Below, in pieces: positions 1 through 9,429 of a stretch of 64,000 nucleotides of DNA. The first letter of the stretch is position 1. Each line of letters begins with the position of its first letter. The translations under genes were made by a program, and so were the position numbers. This DNA is from Phoronis australis. Taxonomy: Eukaryota; Phoronida; Phoronidae. The stretch is taken from positions 319,740 to 383,739 of the forward strand of contig NMRA01000176.1 of NCBI GenBank assembly GCA_002633005.1, in the 5' to 3' direction. A model generated the notes under the pieces. The model worked only from the letters and a program-made list of their open reading frames with translations, made no database searches and was not told the DNA's origin.

Positions 1-635
1 CGACCGGTCGGCCAAAAATTCGTGATGTGTGCTGTACCTCGCTAACAATACACAATTAACTGGAACCTGTACTATCTATTCTACTACTGGAAACCATTAC
101 CCTGCACAAACAACTGCCTAACTGCGACCCGTAACTATTTATTCTGTGAACTGGGTACCACGCAACATATACGCCAAACAAACAGCTGAATGAAACTATA
201 CGTTAAACAACAACTATAAACGCTCTGAACTTAACTAGTAGATACACACGAGTACAACATAATACTCAGTACTTGCAATAGTTTGGCCAACAGTCTGTGC
301 TTAATGTAAAAGTTGCAGCATCCGAGGAAAACACATGATTCGCGTTACAGATCTTGTCAACGAATGCCGCTATGCACGAGAAATGCTAGTCACCAAAACC
401 AGCGTAACATACAGAGGCTAATACGTAATAATAGCCGGCCGGTCAAGCTACTATTAGACTATGCAAATGTTATTGTAGCCATTGGAAAGAACTGGCTTAC
501 TAAAAGAAACCCAGTCAAGCGGCGAAAGATGTACTGCTACCTATAAAGAAAATAAACAGCGTGATATGTAAACAATACACAATAACCAATGACAAAAATG
601 ATGCACGGCATCAACGGTATTTTCAAAGGTCCTCA
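1..635. other. non-coding, no gene recognised
   Basis: No exon, RNA gene or transposon protein is recognisable. A 77-codon open frame at 313-546 has no domain-like features. The segment is probably intron or upstream sequence of the TUT1-like gene, whose first visible exon lies at 2855. That placement is inference. Confidence 0.5.
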
Positions 636-2265
636 ACAGATTTTCATAAAATTTTAAATATAGGCATCTATTGGTGTGATGACGCTATCTTCCTGTTTTT
701 GGATGGAATTGTGGTAATTTGCAACACCTAGTGGCCATTTTTTGCTGTTTTCAAATCTTGTTTTTGGTATTCACCCCTGTATCAACCAAATCATTTGAAA
801 ATTGGAATATATGTTCTCAGTGTGAAGACGACCTTTGATGATAGTGACTGACTACTGTGGCGCCTCCTAGTGGTAGCTTTGTTTTGTGCCCATAGTTGTA
901 TCTACTAAACCCACTGTAGGATCTTTACTAAATTTAGTAAGTGTATTTATAGGAAGATAACAACAGACGACGACGACTTTCAGGCAGGGACACTGTGCCC
1001 ACTAGTGGCAATTTCATTTTATTCTGTTTTCCTTTGTTCCTCTGAAGTTCCTTGACAGATTTTTATGAAATATGGCATGTTCCTGTTTTTGAATGGATTG
1101 TATGTTTTTGCGCTTTCTAGGGGCCATTTTTATGATACAAATAAATAACCCTAAAAGCACACCATTTGCAATGCATTCGTGGGCGCATTTCAACGCTCCG
1201 TGTTGCTCTTGTCATAAAATTTGGCAAACAGGCGTCTATTAGCAAGATGATGCTATCCTCTCGTTTTTTGGATGAATTCAAGGTATTTTGCTCCGCCATT
1301 TTTACTGTTTTTTGGCCTCCGCCCCTCTATCAACCAAACGGCTGTAAAGATGATTTTGAAAATTGGCATGTATGTTCTTACTATGAAGTGGACAACTTCG
1401 ACTACTGTGGCGCCTCCTAGTGGCAGTTTTTTTTTGCCCCCTCAGCTGTATCTCCTAAACCCTGGCAGGACTTTTACTAAATTTAACAAGTATATTTGTG
1501 TGAAGTTGAAAAGGAACAACGACGACTTTCGGACAGATCTGACTACTGGTGTTGCCTCTAGTGGCAATTTTTTTATCTTTACCTCTGTATGTTCAAACGT
1601 CCTCAACGGATTTTCATAAAGTTCGGGGTATAGTTCTGTAATTTATTGGTGAGATGATGCTATCCTCCCATTTTCGGATGGATTTGAGGTATTTTGTGCC
1701 ACCTAGTTGGCATTTTTGCTGTTTTCGAGTCTGTTGTTTGGTGGCCGCTCCTTTGTCTTCCAAACTATTCTAAGGATGATTTTGAAAATTGGCGTATATG
1801 TTATCAGTGTGAAGACAACGGTTGACATTGATGACTTTGGCTGCTGTGGCACCTCCTAGTGGTAGTTTTGTCTTGTTTTGCGCTCATGGCTGTATCTCAT
1901 AAACCCACTGGTGGATCTTAATTATATGTGTATTTATATGAAATTAACAACAGATGACGACTTTCAGACGGATCCGATGAGAGCTGCACCACCTAGTGTT
2001 AATTTCATTTTTTCCATTTCCTTTGTTTCCCTGAAGTTTCTTGACAGATTTTTATGAACTTTGGTAAATAGCTTTTTATTAAAGAAATGATGGCATTTTC
2101 CAGTTTTTGAGTCGATTTGATGTATTTTGTGCCATCTTGTGGCCATTTTTATGATGCAAATAAACAACCCTAGAAACACACCGATTGCAGTGCGTTCGTG
2201 GGTACATTTCAACTCTCCGCATGGCTCTTGTTTTAGTACAAAAAGTCTAATTCCATTTTTAGCCA
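636..2265. repeat. diverged tandem repeat array
   Basis: The same ordered set of blocks recurs, all in one orientation. A block reading 'TTTTGAAAATTGGNATATATG' begins near 795, 1356 and 1782. A block like 'GCGCCTCCTAGTGG' recurs near 858, 1408 and 1848, and 'AGTGGCAATTT' near 1005 and 1557, with a variant near 1990. A longer block (CAAATAA-AACCCTA...CATTCGTGGG) occurs at about 1137-1200 and 2156-2220. Spacings of roughly 430 and 560 bp, with a 1.02-kb higher-order copy, point to repeated unequal duplication. Copies differ by many substitutions and indels, so the array is old. Open frames across it are not conserved between units, so it looks non-coding. Confidence 0.75.
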
Positions 2266-2353
2266 CCTCAACAGCTTCAATCTTTAATCACTAGTAATTT
2301 AATGTTATGAACTGAAGGTAATTCTTTTTTCTTGATTCTATTTTATCCATATA

Positions 2354-2597
2354 CAGTGCGGACAAAAGTAATCCGGCAAAATACGGTTTTCTTGTCTTAA
2401 CGGCTTATGCTGTTAACAGTAAAAATCACTGAAAATTCTAATTACAGAGTGGCTTTGCCACTTCACTAAGTTTCCCGTTAATTCCCCTTCCGTCTTAGTC
2501 ATGGGGGAAGACTGCTTTGATGATGCATTCGGCTTCTGCGCAGCCTCCCTGACTCTAATTCTTGGTTATTTTGTCTGAATACTTTTGGCATGTATTG
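2354..2597. mobile_element. Tc1/mariner-type MITE, copy 1
   Basis: The left end reads CAGTGCGGACAAAAGTAATC and the right end, reverse complemented, CAATACATGCCAAAAGTATT. Both then continue with an ACAAAATA or CAAAATA block. These are imperfect terminal inverted repeats resembling Tc1/mariner ends. TA dinucleotides flank both ends (2352-2353 and 2598-2599), the target duplication expected for that superfamily. At 244 bp without coding capacity it is a MITE. A related copy lies at 6570-6760. Confidence 0.7.
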
Positions 2598-2854
2598 TAC
2601 TTAGCTGATCCTGAAGTCTGCTAAATATTGACTGGCATTTTCCTCTTTCGTTCTTTTTGTGTTGTTCATCTTCTTTGCAAGTGCCCCCAGCACATTGTCA
2701 AACCATCTTTTACGTTTTCTTTTGCAACCAATGTGGAACAAAGGCAGAGGACCACCGTTGTATTTATGCATTACTGGCGCCACAATTGACTGGAAATATT
2801 TTTATTAGATTGATGGACATGTGGACAGTATCCATTGGTTATTTGTGCTTACAG

Positions 2855-2947
2855 ATGCCAGTGATGAGAGGCTGATTGATGGGTGGAATTGTTCCTTTCC
2901 CTCCAGTCTTGACAAGGTACCCCCATCCAAGAATACTGACAGCACAG
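2855..2947 (+). CDS. TUT1: TUT1-like terminal uridylyltransferase, internal exon
   Basis: The exon follows a TTTGTGCTTACAG acceptor and ends at a CACAG|GTAATG donor. It starts with two bases finishing a codon, stays open for 30 codons and ends with one base carried over. The translation includes the block DGWNCSFPSSLDK, which resembles the 'VDGWDCSFP' block I recall between the catalytic palm and the PAP-associated domain of vertebrate TUT1 (U6 snRNA-specific terminal uridylyltransferase 1). The carried-over base joins in frame to the next exon at 5831. Upstream exons with the zinc finger, RRM and catalytic aspartates are not visible and should lie left of the window. The family assignment rests on recalled similarity, without an alignment. 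Confidence 0.75.
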
Positions 2948-3069
2948 GTAATGGTAGATAAATATTTTTTATCAATTTATGTTAAATTAGTTAAAACAGA
3001 AATGAAATTGTGATGGGAGTGTTATGACATCATAACAAATGATGTCATAAGACATTCGTAAATTTTCAG
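2948..3069 (+). other. possible 5'UTR intron / alternative acceptor before nested gene
   Basis: The 122 bp between the TUT1 exon donor and the nested ORF end in AATTTTCAG, with the nested ATG two bases into what would be the exon. Splicing the TUT1 exon (2947) to 3070 would be possible. It would read out of frame with the nested ORF and meet a TGA at 3150. Whether this acceptor is used, and by which transcript, cannot be decided from sequence. Confidence 0.4.
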
Positions 3070-3070
3070 A

Positions 3071-4723
3071 ATGGAAGCACATTCTGTATTCAAGACTGTT
3101 TTGCACAAACAAGCCTTTGTTTTCCTTGAAATTCTTTTCGTCTGCAGCGTGAGCGGTGACTTTTTCACACACCAGGGTGATGTATCTGTGCGAGCTGGCG
3201 ATGCTATTGTTTTGAAAACGTCAGTCCCTGAAAATGAGTCTCCAGAACTCCTTGTGGCTGCCATTCACCTGTTCAAGGAAGGAAGTACAACAGGCGAGCT
3301 GGTATCGGAAGTCTTACACCCGCTGACTGTGGAAGCCCACTGTAGTCGTCAACTCTCAGAGGAAAGGACATGCTTTGCATCCTCTCAGCTTGTGAACAAA
3401 ACTCACCGCTCTCTATATAAGCTGTTCAATGCTAACGAATGCGACGAGGGCAAGTACTTTTACAGCCTGAAAGTGTTCCCGCCGTCCCCATTGAAATACC
3501 GTTTCTCTATCAAGGTGGACACGTTGCCAACCTCTGGCAAGTTGGTGCCTAGTACTGGCTTCCCGTCTACAGTTTCCAATAGTGATACTGTAGTGTTTGG
3601 ATGTCAACTCACCGACGACGATGTCGGCGACTTGCATTGGATCAAGGTAGGCGAGCCATCGGGAACGGTGTATCCGCTTGGCACTAGCGAATTAGAAAGG
3701 GAACGTGTAGACTCAGTCAAGCATGAAGACACCTGTCTTTTTACCTTCACAAAATGGGCTAACATCACCATTACTGGTGGACCAAATGCCTTGACGTTCC
3801 GGTTCGACTGTGTCATGTCAAGCAGAGCATTCTGTTCCACGCCAAGACTCACTGTACTTCCTTTGATTCCCACCAAGTCAATTCCCACAACCGAGAGAGA
3901 CGTTGTCATTGTCGGTGTTGTTATCTGTTCTTTTTTTGCCTTGTTGGCCGTTGCAGCAATCACGTTTGCTCTCAAGGGTCGTGATTTAACTGTGCAGTCG
4001 GTGGTCAGTACTCTTATGAACTGGTTTACGCCGTCGACAAGTTTAAGCGGCACTCATAAAAAGTCGAGGACAGATTCTGAGCTCCGTAGAAGTTCCAAAA
4101 AGAACTCTGAGGAGTCTGGTTTGTATGAGACTTTGTATGGTGGTCCACCATATAAGCCTCCAAAATCTAAGTTGCGGAAAGATAAGAGGAAGAAAGCTTC
4201 AGACGGTGAACCCTTAATAAGGAAAAGATATAAGAGTGACCGCTCAAGAAACAAAACTGCCAAAAACTCAAAGACAGCTCCAGACATGGATGATGATTTA
4301 GTAATAAGTCCAAGGAACAGAAGTTTAGCTCTTTGTAATGTACGCAAAGCATTAAAGATGAACAGGAAGTCCAAAAATGAGAAGCAGAGAAAGAAGACAG
4401 GTTCTTCCAGAAGAGCAAGTAATGTTGATGAAGCTGAAGAAATAGAAGATGATGGGCAGGAACGAGTTGCTGAAGGATTTGGGAAGAAGAAGTTGAGAAG
4501 GAGAAGTCGTGTCAAGAAAGAGTCTCAAAGATTGAGTTTTGTCGGGCAGCAAGTGAGCAGAAAGAGCAAAAATGACACAATCGATTCTACGGCAAAACGG
4601 CGTGTCAGGAAACGGTCGAAAAAGAGATCTGTAAATGTTCCAGCCCGTGGCAGTGATGCGGTTCTTCAACCAGATTCTCAGAGGCAGTCGCAGATGTGGC
4701 CAACTGGTAGTGATGAAGTGTGA
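3071..4723 (+). CDS. predicted type I membrane protein, Ig-like ectodomain, basic tail (nested gene)
   Basis: This is an uninterrupted 550-codon ORF in AT-rich DNA, so it is very probably coding. Residues 1 to about 29 form a signal peptide (hydrophobic core AFVFLEILFVCSVSG). The ectodomain to residue 277 has cysteines at 91, 101, 124, 178, 222, 247 and 255, and N-glycosylation sequons NES, NKT and NIT. Residues about 165-262 look Ig-like: C178, then W190 in an LHWIKV strand, then C247 in LTFRFDC. Residues about 36-150 may form a more divergent first domain. A transmembrane helix spans about 278-301. The 249-residue cytoplasmic tail is dominated by Lys, Arg and Ser, with several nuclear-localisation-like clusters and a YETL motif near 352 that could serve endocytosis or SH2 binding. 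The ATG follows a splice-acceptor-like TTTTCAG. The whole ORF sits in an intron of the TUT1 homologue on the same strand. I do not recognise the family, and the function is unknown. Confidence 0.8.
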   Translation: MEAHSVFKTVLHKQAFVFLEILFVCSVSGDFFTHQGDVSVRAGDAIVLKTSVPENESPELLVAAIHLFKEGSTTGELVSEVLHPLTVEAHCSRQLSEERTCFASSQLVNKTHRSLYKLFNANECDEGKYFYSLKVFPPSPLKYRFSIKVDTLPTSGKLVPSTGFPSTVSNSDTVVFGCQLTDDDVGDLHWIKVGEPSGTVYPLGTSELERERVDSVKHEDTCLFTFTKWANITITGGPNALTFRFDCVMSSRAFCSTPRLTVLPLIPTKSIPTTERDVVIVGVVICSFFALLAVAAITFALKGRDLTVQSVVSTLMNWFTPSTSLSGTHKKSRTDSELRRSSKKNSEESGLYETLYGGPPYKPPKSKLRKDKRKKASDGEPLIRKRYKSDRSRNKTAKNSKTAPDMDDDLVISPRNRSLALCNVRKALKMNRKSKNEKQRKKTGSSRRASNVDEAEEIEDDGQERVAEGFGKKKLRRRSRVKKESQRLSFVGQQVSRKSKNDTIDSTAKRRVRKRSKKRSVNVPARGSDAVLQPDSQRQSQMWPTGSDEV

Positions 4724-5830
4724 AATGCAGAAGGGGAGCTAGAAGAGGATTGAAGTGACGGAGAAAAATGTCGACTACGTTCATTGTTCGTTTTTTTATT
4801 GTGTTTTTATCTGTGTGCTGTCTCTTGAAAGGAAGATTGATGTTTAGTTTGGAAATGAAAATTTTATATTTATAACATTGCTATCAACGATCCTCAGAAG
4901 TATTTGGTATGTGTTTTGAAATTTAATTCTATTAAGAGATGGAATTCATGTTGAATATTTTACAAACATTTGGCTACAAATGTTATGCTCTATGGTATTA
5001 ATGTGCTTCTTTTTGCATCGACTGAGTGTAAAACAATTAATTGTGAAAATTTGGACATTATTTACAATTTTTTGAAAATATGATTTGATGGGTGATTTCC
5101 AAATTATCGACTGTTTTTGTAAAATCATTTAATGATAAACTTCAATGAAAATTTAATATGCATTTTTGACTTAGGCATTTCGCAGCTGAATGTTGTTTAA
5201 AACTGCATTTCCTAGGGAGGGCCAATTAGATTTTGAGGAAACTTGGAAGATAGAATGTGAGATGCACAGGATGCATTATTTCATCAGATTTTAAAATTAC
5301 TGTGAGCAGTATTTGAGATTTAATGTGGGTCAAGGGTCAACTAAGGGTTTTGGTTGAAATACACACCCTGGCCTGGTACATTACTTTGTCTGACTTTTCA
5401 AACTAGGATCTGTAATCAGAATAGTTTTAGTAACTTAAGACAGTTAAGTATTTGCATTGGACGCCAATGAATATATCGCAATTCAACAGGTAAGCGATTT
5501 TATTTGAAAGCACAATTCAAGAAGTAAGAGATCAAGTTTCTACAAAAAATGGGAAAATGCCATCTAAAACTTTGTTTTCTGGATTTTGACAAAACTGATA
5601 TGTGATTATGCTGTTAAACTGTAGTTATCTACTTTGAAATTAGGGATTCACGTGGACAAGTACGGGCAAGTACCCAGCTCACTAGTGCATTGGTATTAAA
5701 TAGGTGAGTTCCCGAGAAGCATGTTTGGCAGTGACAGAGTTTAACACTTGCTGTCTCCAGTTACAGGATATCTGTATAACTTTTTGTGTTTAAGTGTTGA
5801 ATTGAAAGGATTACATTATTTTCTTGACAG
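4724..5830. other. 3' flank of nested gene / TUT1 intron
   Basis: AT-rich sequence without exons. I found no canonical AATAAA in reasonable context for the nested gene; an ATTAAA variant lies near 5694. The segment ends in a pyrimidine-rich tract and TTCTTGACAG, the acceptor of the next TUT1 exon. Confidence 0.5.
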
Positions 5831-5955
5831 GGGAACTTTTGAAAGGGTTTTTCAAGTTCTACGCTACGTTTGACTTCCGCCATCTTGCAGTATGTATTCT
5901 AACTGGCCAAACAACATCCACGGCGAACCTGGCTCGGCATCAAAGTGCATTTGCA
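5831..5955 (+). CDS. TUT1: TUT1-like terminal uridylyltransferase, internal exon
   Basis: The exon lies between the acceptor TTCTTGACAG and the donor GCA|GTAGGT. Its first two bases complete the codon carried over from 2947, and 41 codons follow to a phase-0 end. The start reads ELLKGFFKFYATFDFRHL. This fits the 'LL..FF..y..fDfr' helix that precedes the PAP-associated core in TUT1 and related non-canonical poly(A) polymerases. The phase match on both sides is direct sequence evidence that it belongs with 2855-2947 and 6880-8022. The downstream end of the exon (ILTGQTTSTANLARHQ) is less conserved-looking. Confidence 0.75.
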
Positions 5956-6879
5956 GTAGGTTCATTTGCTTTGAATTCTTGATTTGTTAATTCACAGTTC
6001 GTAAAACTACCCTTAGTAGACAGAGGGTGTGTTTCTCGAAGAGTCGAAAGTTGATTTTGTTTTGTTTTTTTTGACTTGGTGTTAGTCTGCTCCGAAGCAG
6101 GCTTGGAATTATGGACAAATTTTCTGACATTTAGTCTAAACCTGATTTGGTGAAACGGAGTAAGCCATTTGTAATTGTTTTTTTACACAGAAGACTGTAG
6201 ATTCGTAATTTAGATCACACGTCACTGTGGAGATGGTGCTGCATTTATTGTAAGAGCGGGATGTTGCTTCTGACGTGGTTATTGAACACACGATCGTCTA
6301 AGCTATGACAGGACTTTGGCCTTTTATAAAACAGGCCATAGCAGCCTAGGCAACTTTAATTGAACAAAAGAGTTACAAGATTTCTGGTTATTCATCAGAA
6401 ATTCCATAAAATGTTGGTGTATTTACTTCGAGCTGGATAACAACATTGATTTCACTTTATTGCATGCCTCATTGTGTGACAATTGATCTAATGCAGTGGC
6501 ATGCAACACTGACATATCCCTATTCACATTCAAACCAACCAGAATGAGGTGTAATGTCTGACGCACATACAGTACAAGACAACAGTAATCAGACAATATC
6601 GTTTTCCAATAATGATGACTAATTCTGCTAACAGCTAAAACTCCAAGTACTATTCTTCTGCATTCTCATATTTGAAGGAAGACTGCTCTGACTATGAATT
6701 AGGCTTCCTTGTAGCTGTCATGAACGGGTCATTTTGTCTGAATAAATTTACCTTTTATAGTAGTCGCTAACAGCCTCAGTTGAAAACTGAGTTTGTTGAG
6801 AGTACATTTTCTGAAGATTGTTTCTGTGTTTATGTGACGACTAATGCGCGGTATTATGATTTTACATCTGTTGTTACAG
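5956..6879. other. TUT1 intron carrying a MITE
   Basis: This 924-bp intron runs from GTAGGT to TTGTTACAG. It contains the second mariner-type MITE and otherwise no recognisable feature. Confidence 0.6.
6570..6760. mobile_element. Tc1/mariner-type MITE, copy 2
   Basis: It is related along its length to 2354-2597 and lies in the same orientation. It starts TA-CAGTACAAGACAACAGTAAT and shares the blocks GGAAGACTGCT and TTTTGTCTGAATA, the latter leading to the right end. Its right terminus is more degraded, so the end coordinate is approximate. It lies about 120 bp upstream of the last TUT1 exon. Confidence 0.6.
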
Positions 6880-8022
6880 GTTGGGCCACTTAATGTGCAA
6901 GATCCGTTTGTTCTGTCCCACAACACTACATCAAACATCAATGAAAAGATGGCTTGTGCCATCACTTGTGCCATGACTTCTGCCCACCAGCTGTGCAGCC
7001 AAATGAATTTCAACATTCCCAGTGAACAGAGCTGGGGGCTAGTAGCACTTCTTGAAGAGCCTGATCCCACAGCTGCAGCTGAGCAGATGTACAGAAGCCG
7101 GCCACCTCTGCCATCTGATAACCATCAGTACATACTGTCTGTGCACATGAAGTCGGATGTACTGTATCAGGACTCTTACAAGAACCTCGGTGGAGCTGAT
7201 ATCAAGGAGCACTGGTGTGAAAAGGCCGCCAACTTTCTCCAAGAGTGTTTTGAAGAGGTCATGTGTTTTGTGATGGAAGACGTTCATGTTCCTCAGCCAA
7301 ATGTGCTCAAACGTCAGAATTCGGGAAGTTATTGTCCAACAGCAAACAAATGTCAAAAGACTCACCACAAAGCTGCTGGCAGTTATGATTTACACAATGT
7401 CAAAGTCACTGATGGCTCCTCTGTTAATGAATACAGTCTACCTAGTTCACCCGATTCCTCACACCCTGTTGCTCCATGTTCTTCAATACCTGTCGACTGT
7501 GTGCCAGGATGCGCGACTGAAGTAGTTACTTCACAGTCTGGTAAGCCGTTAGAAGATAACCATGTTAATACAGACAAAACTTATGATAAAAAATGCAGCG
7601 ATAATACTGAACATAAGTCTTTTACAACCAAGGACGTTGACAACGATGTTGGGGAACTAAAGCCCAGTAAATTTTCCGTGGAAGATGCCAATCCTGTTCT
7701 GGTCAAGAACTTGAATTGCTGCGCCATGAAACGAACCTGGGTAGGTCGGAAGAACGTTCAGCAGGCATTACCTCCAGAGTTGAAGAACTGCGGTACATTG
7801 TCTCTTCAGAAAGAAATCTCCAAGAGGATAATCTCTCCGGGTGGTAGTCACATAGACTGCTGTGTCAAGTTTCAGATGCAAATGTTCAAGGTGATCTCCA
7901 AAGACGACGCGCTGATTGAGCTCAAGTTTCAGCCAATCACAGCCCAGAAGGAGTTCACGTGTATGTTCCCGTTTCTCCGCTCGTTCTTGCCGAAATTAGT
8001 TGATCAGTATTTGACAGTTTAA
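6880..8022 (+). CDS. TUT1: TUT1-like terminal uridylyltransferase, last exon
   Basis: TUT1 adds uridines to the 3' end of U6 snRNA in the nucleus, and in vertebrates it has also been described as a nuclear poly(A) polymerase. The exon begins in phase 0 after the acceptor CTGTTGTTACAG. It opens with VGPLNVQDPFVLSHN (6880-6924), the PAP-associated-domain signature closely matching the 'GPLNLQDPFDLSHN' block of vertebrate TUT1. A low-complexity Ser/Thr/Asp-rich linker follows (codons ending about 7700), as in vertebrate TUT1, whose linker is also poorly conserved. The final 100 residues (CAMKRTWVG... to FLRSFLPKLVDQYL) correspond in position and pattern to the C-terminal KA-1-like RNA-binding domain, including the terminal 'FL..FLP' helix. 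TAA is at 8020-8022. An ATG at 6844 lies in intron sequence and is not the start. Catalytic residues would be encoded upstream of the window. Confidence 0.85.
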   Translation, partial: VGPLNVQDPFVLSHNTTSNINEKMACAITCAMTSAHQLCSQMNFNIPSEQSWGLVALLEEPDPTAAAEQMYRSRPPLPSDNHQYILSVHMKSDVLYQDSYKNLGGADIKEHWCEKAANFLQECFEEVMCFVMEDVHVPQPNVLKRQNSGSYCPTANKCQKTHHKAAGSYDLHNVKVTDGSSVNEYSLPSSPDSSHPVAPCSSIPVDCVPGCATEVVTSQSGKPLEDNHVNTDKTYDKKCSDNTEHKSFTTKDVDNDVGELKPSKFSVEDANPVLVKNLNCCAMKRTWVGRKNVQQALPPELKNCGTLSLQKEISKRIISPGGSHIDCCVKFQMQMFKVISKDDALIELKFQPITAQKEFTCMFPFLRSFLPKLVDQYLTV

Positions 8023-8576
8023 AGTGAAGATTTCAGGTGCACGTCCCAAACTATGATCGCTTTGTGTTCCAGTGGTGAGTCTTGTCTTGATTTCGTTTTT
8101 GGTTTTTCAAAAAAAAAATTTCTGAAATAAGCTGAGAGAGTACTNTATATTTTTTACAGTTGCGTTTGTTATGTCCAAGGTATTGTTTGTATTGCTAAAG
8201 CTGGGTTTCAAGGTGTTTAGTTGGCTAAAAACAAAAATCAAACCAGACTTTTATGCTCTTCAAATTGGTCTCATAATAGTCCTTACTAGATAGGATGTTT
8301 TTGTTACAACCAAGAACATCAAAGCCATCATTGGCTCACGAAAACGATTCAGAGCGTTTGTGGTTGAACAACCTTGAAATCGCAGATTTAAAAATGGCGA
8401 TGTACACATTATGGGTGACTCCAGCTGTAGGCTCATTTTGCAACTATTCAAAATAGAATCACTGTGGTGAATTTTTAATAGCTAAACAGTGGGGGAAATT
8501 GAGGGGGTAGGGCATTAAGAAATAGCCATTTCCTTTGTGAAAGAAGTTGTCCATCAGTCACTCAGGCTTTAATGTG
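8023..8576 (+). other. TUT1-like gene 3'UTR (inferred)
   Basis: This is non-coding sequence between the TAA and the first good AATAAA. It contains one ambiguous base near 8144 and no recognised element. Confidence 0.5.
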
Positions 8577-8582
8577 AATAAA
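8577..8582 (+). terminator. poly(A) signal AATAAA
   Basis: A canonical hexamer in GTGAATAAAGAC, 555 bp after the TUT1-like stop codon. It is the first convincing polyadenylation signal on this strand. Confidence 0.55.
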
Positions 8583-8626
8583 GACATTTGGTACATTTCA
8601 TGATAAACAGCTGTTGATGTGTTAGC

Positions 8627-8699
8627 ATATTCAATGGCCGGCGTGTTGTGATTGGTCAATATTCAATGACCGGTGTGTTGTGATTGGTCAATATTCAAG
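8627..8699. repeat. 32-bp tandem duplication with CCAAT motifs
   Basis: Two full 32-bp units (8627-8658 and 8659-8690) plus a partial third. Each contains GTGTTGTGATTGGTCA, whose ATTGG is a reversed CCAAT box. The units differ at two positions. Chance duplication and a promoter element for a downstream gene are both possible, but no gene is seen nearby. Confidence 0.7.
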
Positions 8700-9034
8700 T
8701 AAGCGCATGCTGTTTAAGAATGGTTTTGCCATAAATGAAAATATTATTTGTATATAAACTGTCGATGAAGACGAAATTGACAAGACTGAGAATGACAAAA
8801 CAAACAGGAAGATCGCGCTTAATTTCTGTAGTATTGCTGATCCCTATTGCAGAAGTGTAACTTTGTAATTAGATGGACACTGTGTGCCTAATCAACTGTC
8901 TTACAAGAGTGAACAGTAAAGCACACTGATCATCTAACACATGGAAATGTGTAGACAGATGCGACTGTTTTAAACTAAAGTAATGATAAAGCTATAGTAA
9001 TACTATTCATAATACTTGTGGTAATAATCGTAAC

Positions 9035-9035
9035 A

Positions 9036-9081
<46 letters not shown>

Positions 9082-9105
9082 TAATAATAATACAATAAAA
9101 AATAA
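9035..9105. repeat. (TAA)n microsatellite
   Basis: An AATAAT trinucleotide run with a few interruptions (ACAATAA, ACAATAAAA). It creates a meaningless poly-Tyr open frame on the minus strand. Confidence 0.95.
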
Positions 9106-9429
9106 TACCAACAACTTGGTAACAGCAATACTAAAAGTAACAAATTTAAACTATATTGAATACACACAATACACGGTATATGAAACAGTTGACCCCATGA
9201 AACAAATACTAAAAGTAGTTTCACTGCCTAACACTCTTTGACTTGTTCTCTGCACTTTTTCCAAGGGGCATCACAAGTGGCGATTGACCCGCCGTAGCGG
9301 ACTGGTACCCTTGACTGGATGTTTTAGTACTGTCCAATGCCCAAGTTGCTGGCACGCCTGTTATGGTCCCTGGGGAAAATTCACCTGGAGTAAAAAGGCG
9401 GTGTTCTGGGACCCCAGTGTATCGTTTAG

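Noticed and set aside
4054-4515. Long open frames on the minus strand opposite the 550-codon ORF
   Set aside because: They are antisense shadows. Their Leu/Phe/Ser-rich translation is the complement of the Lys/Arg/Glu-rich tail codons.
6844-6879. ATG at 6844 as the start of the 392-codon frame
   Set aside because: The 36 bases lie before a strong splice acceptor, and the protein similarity to TUT1 begins exactly at 6880.
9003-9224. 73-codon Tyr/Leu-rich minus-strand ORF
   Set aside because: It is a translation of the TAA trinucleotide repeat.
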